Part shown: positions 59,901 to 64,000 of the stretch, in pieces
Numbering within the stretch: the first letter of the stretch is position 1
Layout: each line of letters opens with the position of its first letter
Translations under genes and position numbers: made by a program
Notes under the pieces: model-generated
Database searches by the model: none
What the model was told of the DNA's origin: nothing
What the model saw: the letters and a program-made list of their open reading frames with translations, nothing else
Assembly: GCF_900496995.4 (NCBI RefSeq)
Contig: NC_044006.1
Span: forward strand, 31,805,120-31,869,119
Length of the DNA stretch: 64,000 bases
Reading direction: 5' to 3'
Origin: Aquila chrysaetos chrysaetos
Taxonomy: Eukaryota > Chordata > Aves > Accipitriformes > Accipitridae

Positions 59901-62900
59901 ATTCACAAGGTGTTTTTTTTTTCTTCCAGTAAGTTTGACATATGCTAGTAAAGGGATCAAATGCAAATAAAGACCAAAAGTTTTCCATTAAAATAATTTG
60001 AGATGGGATTTTTAAAAGTGAAATAAAATGCAAGACTCCAGTTAGAGCCCACACCAAGTACTGCAGAACAGTGCTGAGAATGTTGGGAGGAAGAGCAGGA
60101 CTGATTTTCATGGAAGACCTTATGAGAGAGCGCCAGGTCCCAGTAACTTCCAGGCAATAAGGCTGTCAAAGCCTAGCCCCAGTGAAGGCTTCAGCTCCAC
60201 GGCTGCCCTGCTGCAGCAGTGGGCCTGCCCGTGCAAGAAACAACTTACAAACACAGGAAAACAGACTGGCAACCTATTCCTAGCACAGGCAGAACTGCAC
60301 CAGCAAGTAACTGCTTTCGAAACTCTACTAAAACCAGATCCCGGGGGAATGCGAACACAGAAGTACAGTTTTCTCACCGTAACTGCATCAGCACTTGAAA
60401 GTTTCTGTTGGCACAGATACCTGGGGCAGGGATCAACACATCTAAGCCAGCAAAAAAGTCTGCAGAGCATTAGGAGCTCAGTTACTAAATCCCCATGGAA
60501 AACAACATTCATTTCAGCTTGCACTACTAGTAGCTCCTCTGATGAAGCCTCTAAAGCACAATTGGCTGCACAGCGGAAAAATGTTCTTTATGATAAGAAA
60601 ACCAGAAGCTAAATTTACAGTTCAGCTAGATTTCTACTTGCACCTGGACCTGTAGGACACTGACAGCTGAAGCTGTTAACAGGCAGGCCCATAACTCTGG
60701 CCACATTCAGCTTCATGCCCCGTAACTGTGTGGGCAAATGGAAACTGAAACAAAACCATTCTCTCGCAGCTGCATTTGTTAAATGCTACTCTGCAATGGC
60801 CATTTGGAAACACTGTTTTGGAACACAAAATGCTTTTTGGTTTAAGCAAAAGAGTTAGTCCAAATAGCAATTTAGCTTCAACAGTTAGCTGAAGTCAGTC
60901 TACAGTCTTTTATTTTAAGCAACTTACTGAAAGCCTGGGAAAGAAAAAAGCCAAATGCTAGCGTAAAGAACGCGACATTAGTCATTAGAGAAACATCAAC
61001 AGGTTTGTGGTTTTGCCAATGTGAAGAAGGATACTCAAACACTTTTTAGTTAGTACAGTTACTCAATAATTAGCTTTCATTTAAAACCCCCTCCAGCACG
61101 TACAAGTTGTTCTGCACCATCACCGACAGATTGCTCTCGCACTCTTCAGTCTCAAGCCTGCAGGTCACTCAGTTTGATGAAGGAGAGAGTAGCCATGTTC
61201 TTCATGTGCTTTTAAAACCATAGAGAACAACAGGAGCTCACGTCTCCATCCAACCTCCTGACATTGTGTATGAACTTCATTTTAGACAGTGCTTGTTTCT
61301 CTCAAAAGACCAGAATTCAAAGTTCAAATGAAGAGCTGAAAACTAGGTTACTTTGCTTTCAAGCACAAACTGGTGTTCGAGTTGAGAAAGATTTAGCCCT
61401 GGGGTAGCACGAGGGAAAATGTACTAGGGGTGAGGACAAAAATCTGAGGGAGGTTGGAGGCAAGTGGGATGTCAACTTTCTGCCTATCACCCACATTGCT
61501 GGTGCTTGATGGAGTCTATCCGATATAAAAGTGAGCATCTCTTTCAAAAGAGTCAGGAGCTAGGCCAGTGAAACCCCTTATTGAAAACAAGGAAGCCTCG
61601 ACACCTTGGGAACCGGGGAACCTGTGCCCCAGCTCCCACTGCCGCAGTGACTGGGAGCTCATTGTGCCTCATCATCAGTGCTTTCTGCCAGGAAACTCAG
61701 CTGAACGTCTTCACCGCTGCAGACCCTTCCCCTGTTAGAGTAAAATATCAAATAGGACCCCTTGAGAAACGCAATTAAGCAGCCACAGAGATCTCGGCTA
61801 AGGAGAATCTCACCGTCACAGCAGTCTGTCGCACGCCATCTGCGCAGACCACCAACTCTTTCTGCCGCTGTCTTCATCCCTCCTCTTCAACTCAATACTC
61901 CACAAGCGACCTGCTACAACCGAGCCTCCCACAGCAGTAAATCCCTCCCCTACAACAAGGAGCAGGCCCAAGAGTCCTGCTCTGCCCACCCAGCCCCCTC
62001 CTCTCTACCTCTCCTCATGGCTGAGAGCTTTCTCCTCGCCACCATCCACCCCGTGCTCTTCCGCCCAGGCGACCTCCTCTCATCAGATCACCTGCCACTG
62101 ATCTCCCTGGCTCCGATACGCACTGCCCCAAACTTCGCAGCCGGCTCCCAAAGAGGTGGTACACAGTAGCAGCGCTCGCAGAAGCAAATGGAGCACTGCA
62201 ATATAAAATATGTCAACTTTTAAAATAAAAAACGATGTAAAATTAAAGGGGTACTAACAGGGTTCGTAACAGCAAGCTATTAATGTGTTGCTGAAAGGAG
62301 CTCAGTCCTGACAAATCCCTTTTGGTGGGGGATAAAAGCTGCACCCTCATGCTTAGTCTAACACAGGGCCTCGCACAGAAGGGAACCACGCACAACAGCT
62401 GGATTATATTGTTAGCTAAAGATAGTGATGAAACCAAAAAAGCTAGGCTGTCGCAAGCTAATAGAAGAAAACAAAACCAGGCACTTTTAAAAATGCAATC
62501 ATTCTTCTACAATTGGCAGTGGCATACAGACAGATTTTCAGGCCAGCATAGACACATCTGCTTGCCTACTTTCAAAGCAGAAAACCGTGTACTCTTTAGT
62601 TATGAAATACAATTTGCTGTTTAGTCCACATAGCTTTTATTGCCCCAATCCCCCTTTGTAGCCAGAGCCCTTGCCCAGCTGACCTAATAGAGGGTTTTTC
62701 CCACCCTACCACACATAGCTTGAATCTTCTGCATTAACATCAACCAAGATATATACTCCTCTTCCTCATTTCATCTAATCTCCAATTTTTGTTTTTGCCT
62801 ACCTAGTTATCCGGGACTGCACAGTATCACTGACACCAAAACATGGTGCAACACAGCTATAGCATTCGTCCGAGGTTAGCCGACATCTGACATACCCTGG

Positions 62901-64000
62901 TAGACACTGGCCAGCCTCTGACCAGTGAGCACATGTGCACGCCGCAAACAGCCAAGCTAGGTTGCCAGAAATAGATGCAGAGGGTACATTTTGCGGGGCC
63001 AAGCCTGCTACAGAATTTCTGCCCTCGGCCAGCCTTCCTCACCAGAGGACCAGACCACAAGTGTTGATAAATTCATGAAAAGGACATCACTAACACAACC
63101 AGCAAATTTCCCACTAGAAACAGCAGTCAGCAAAGTTCGGTTATTTTCAGGTATTTACAAAATTGGCCTCTCATTTATCCAGGTGAACCTATCTCATCCT
63201 GCACTGCCAAGGTGTTGACACCCACTTTATTTCAGCATCTTTGTGTTTTTGCCAATAGAAGGCATGAAGAATCTCTGTTTACAAAATCACTGTAAGCTGG
63301 AGCATGAAGGGAACACACAGTTGCTGTTCAGAACAAGGCACCAGCACACCACGTGCTGGCCCAAGGCCTTTGCTCTAAAAGGCACTTGTTTGTTACTGTG
63401 AAACCAACGTCTCTCCCACTCATTAATCTTTAAAACAATAGTTTAATTGCTACCAGCAACACGTACTTGCTTACTCCCAAATAGATAACGATTAACTGTG
63501 TTCCAGTCACACTCTTCAGAAAGAGGCAAGTTTCAGATGTTTCCATTCTTTTAACAACATCACACGGTTCATTTGCTGTGCAAAGTACAACAGGGAACAT
63601 GTTTAAAAACAGGAACTTTCCTCCATCAGTCACCCAGCAGAGCTGCTGTAGCACTGCCTGTCTTCAGGGATCACTCTGATCGCAGTGACCGCACTGCAGC
63701 ATCCTGCATAAGCTTCTGGCAGGGATGAGGACAGCAGGATGACCACTCGTTGGGTGCAGCATACCTGTCTTGCCCACCACTGTAGTGGATTCAGTAATTC
63801 AGAAGCCTACAAGGTAAAAGCTGTTAAGGGCTCACGGCATTCACAGTAACTAGCCGCTGAGTGCTGCTATTTTGGCTCCAGTTTTCCTCAACCTGTTTCA
63901 ATGCAGCTGGCAGCCAGTAACAAGAGCAGCCCAGACATCAACACAAGGGCCCATAATGGTCAACATCCTAATAACAATCTTGATACCGGCACAGCTGCAC
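56999..64000 (-). other. SH3BP5: SH3BP5 upstream intron, continuing past the window edge
   Basis: I looked for the preceding exon (expected ELVKKIGKAVEDSKPYWEAR-type coding) on the - strand and did not find it, so this is read as one intron. It holds a (TTGG)n(TTTG)n simple repeat at 58273-58316 and a C/T-rich patch at about 61600-62170. No other gene was seen. Confidence 0.65.
58273..58316 (+). repeat. (TTGG)n-(GTTT)n compound simple repeat
   Basis: About five TTGG units, a G3AT7 spacer, then about four GTTT units. Confidence 0.9.

Noticed and set aside
60120-60524. 134-codon - strand ORF (Cys-rich) in the SH3BP5 upstream intron
   Set aside because: It has no family resemblance, no supporting splice or start context, and overlaps other open frames on the opposite strand.
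56999-64000. Missing SH3BP5 upstream exon sought within the window
   Set aside because: No - strand stretch matching the expected KPYWEARRVARQ-type sequence was found. The exon presumably lies beyond the right edge.
1-64000. CRISPR arrays, operons, phage or integrative elements
   Set aside because: The window is intron-containing vertebrate DNA. There are no regularly spaced direct repeats and no compact gene clusters.

Overview
The window is vertebrate nuclear DNA and very probably avian. It carries two multi-exon genes with GT-AG introns, a CpG-rich promoter and polyadenylation signals. The interspersed repeat I recognise is a decayed CR1 LINE with the terminal octamer-type sequence typical of birds, and no mammalian SINEs are evident. 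The species cannot be fixed from sequence alone.

Layout: 1-389 is a GC-rich, TATA-less promoter and 5' UTR. From 390 to 32167 on the + strand lies a complete calpain-7 gene (CAPN7). I resolved 21 coding exons by hand. They sum to 2442 nt (813 residues plus stop), with every intron phase consistent and the catalytic triad Cys290/His458/Asn478 intact. From 37950 upward on the - strand lie the six 3'-most coding exons of SH3BP5 (Sab/REI-1 family), giving 333 residues through the stop. Its N-terminal exons are beyond the right edge. The two genes are convergent, as they are in mammals.

Between the two stop codons (32168-37949) are the 3' UTRs and several polyadenylation hexamers on both strands, including a + and a - signal only about 13 bp apart near 36.2 kb. 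This interval also holds the most interesting item: an 88-codon - strand ORF at 32867-33133. It has a single strong transmembrane segment and - strand AATAAA hexamers 325 and 430 bp downstream. It looks like an unannotated small membrane protein gene or a downstream ORF.

Functionally, CAPN7 is a calpain with tandem MIT domains that acts with ESCRT-III at endosomes and the midbody. SH3BP5 is a coiled-coil RAB11 exchange factor and mitochondrial JNK scaffold. The sequence shows no link between them beyond their convergent arrangement. The remaining sequence is introns with long poly(T)/poly(A) tracts, G-runs and simple repeats. No prokaryotic, CRISPR, tRNA or rRNA features were seen.
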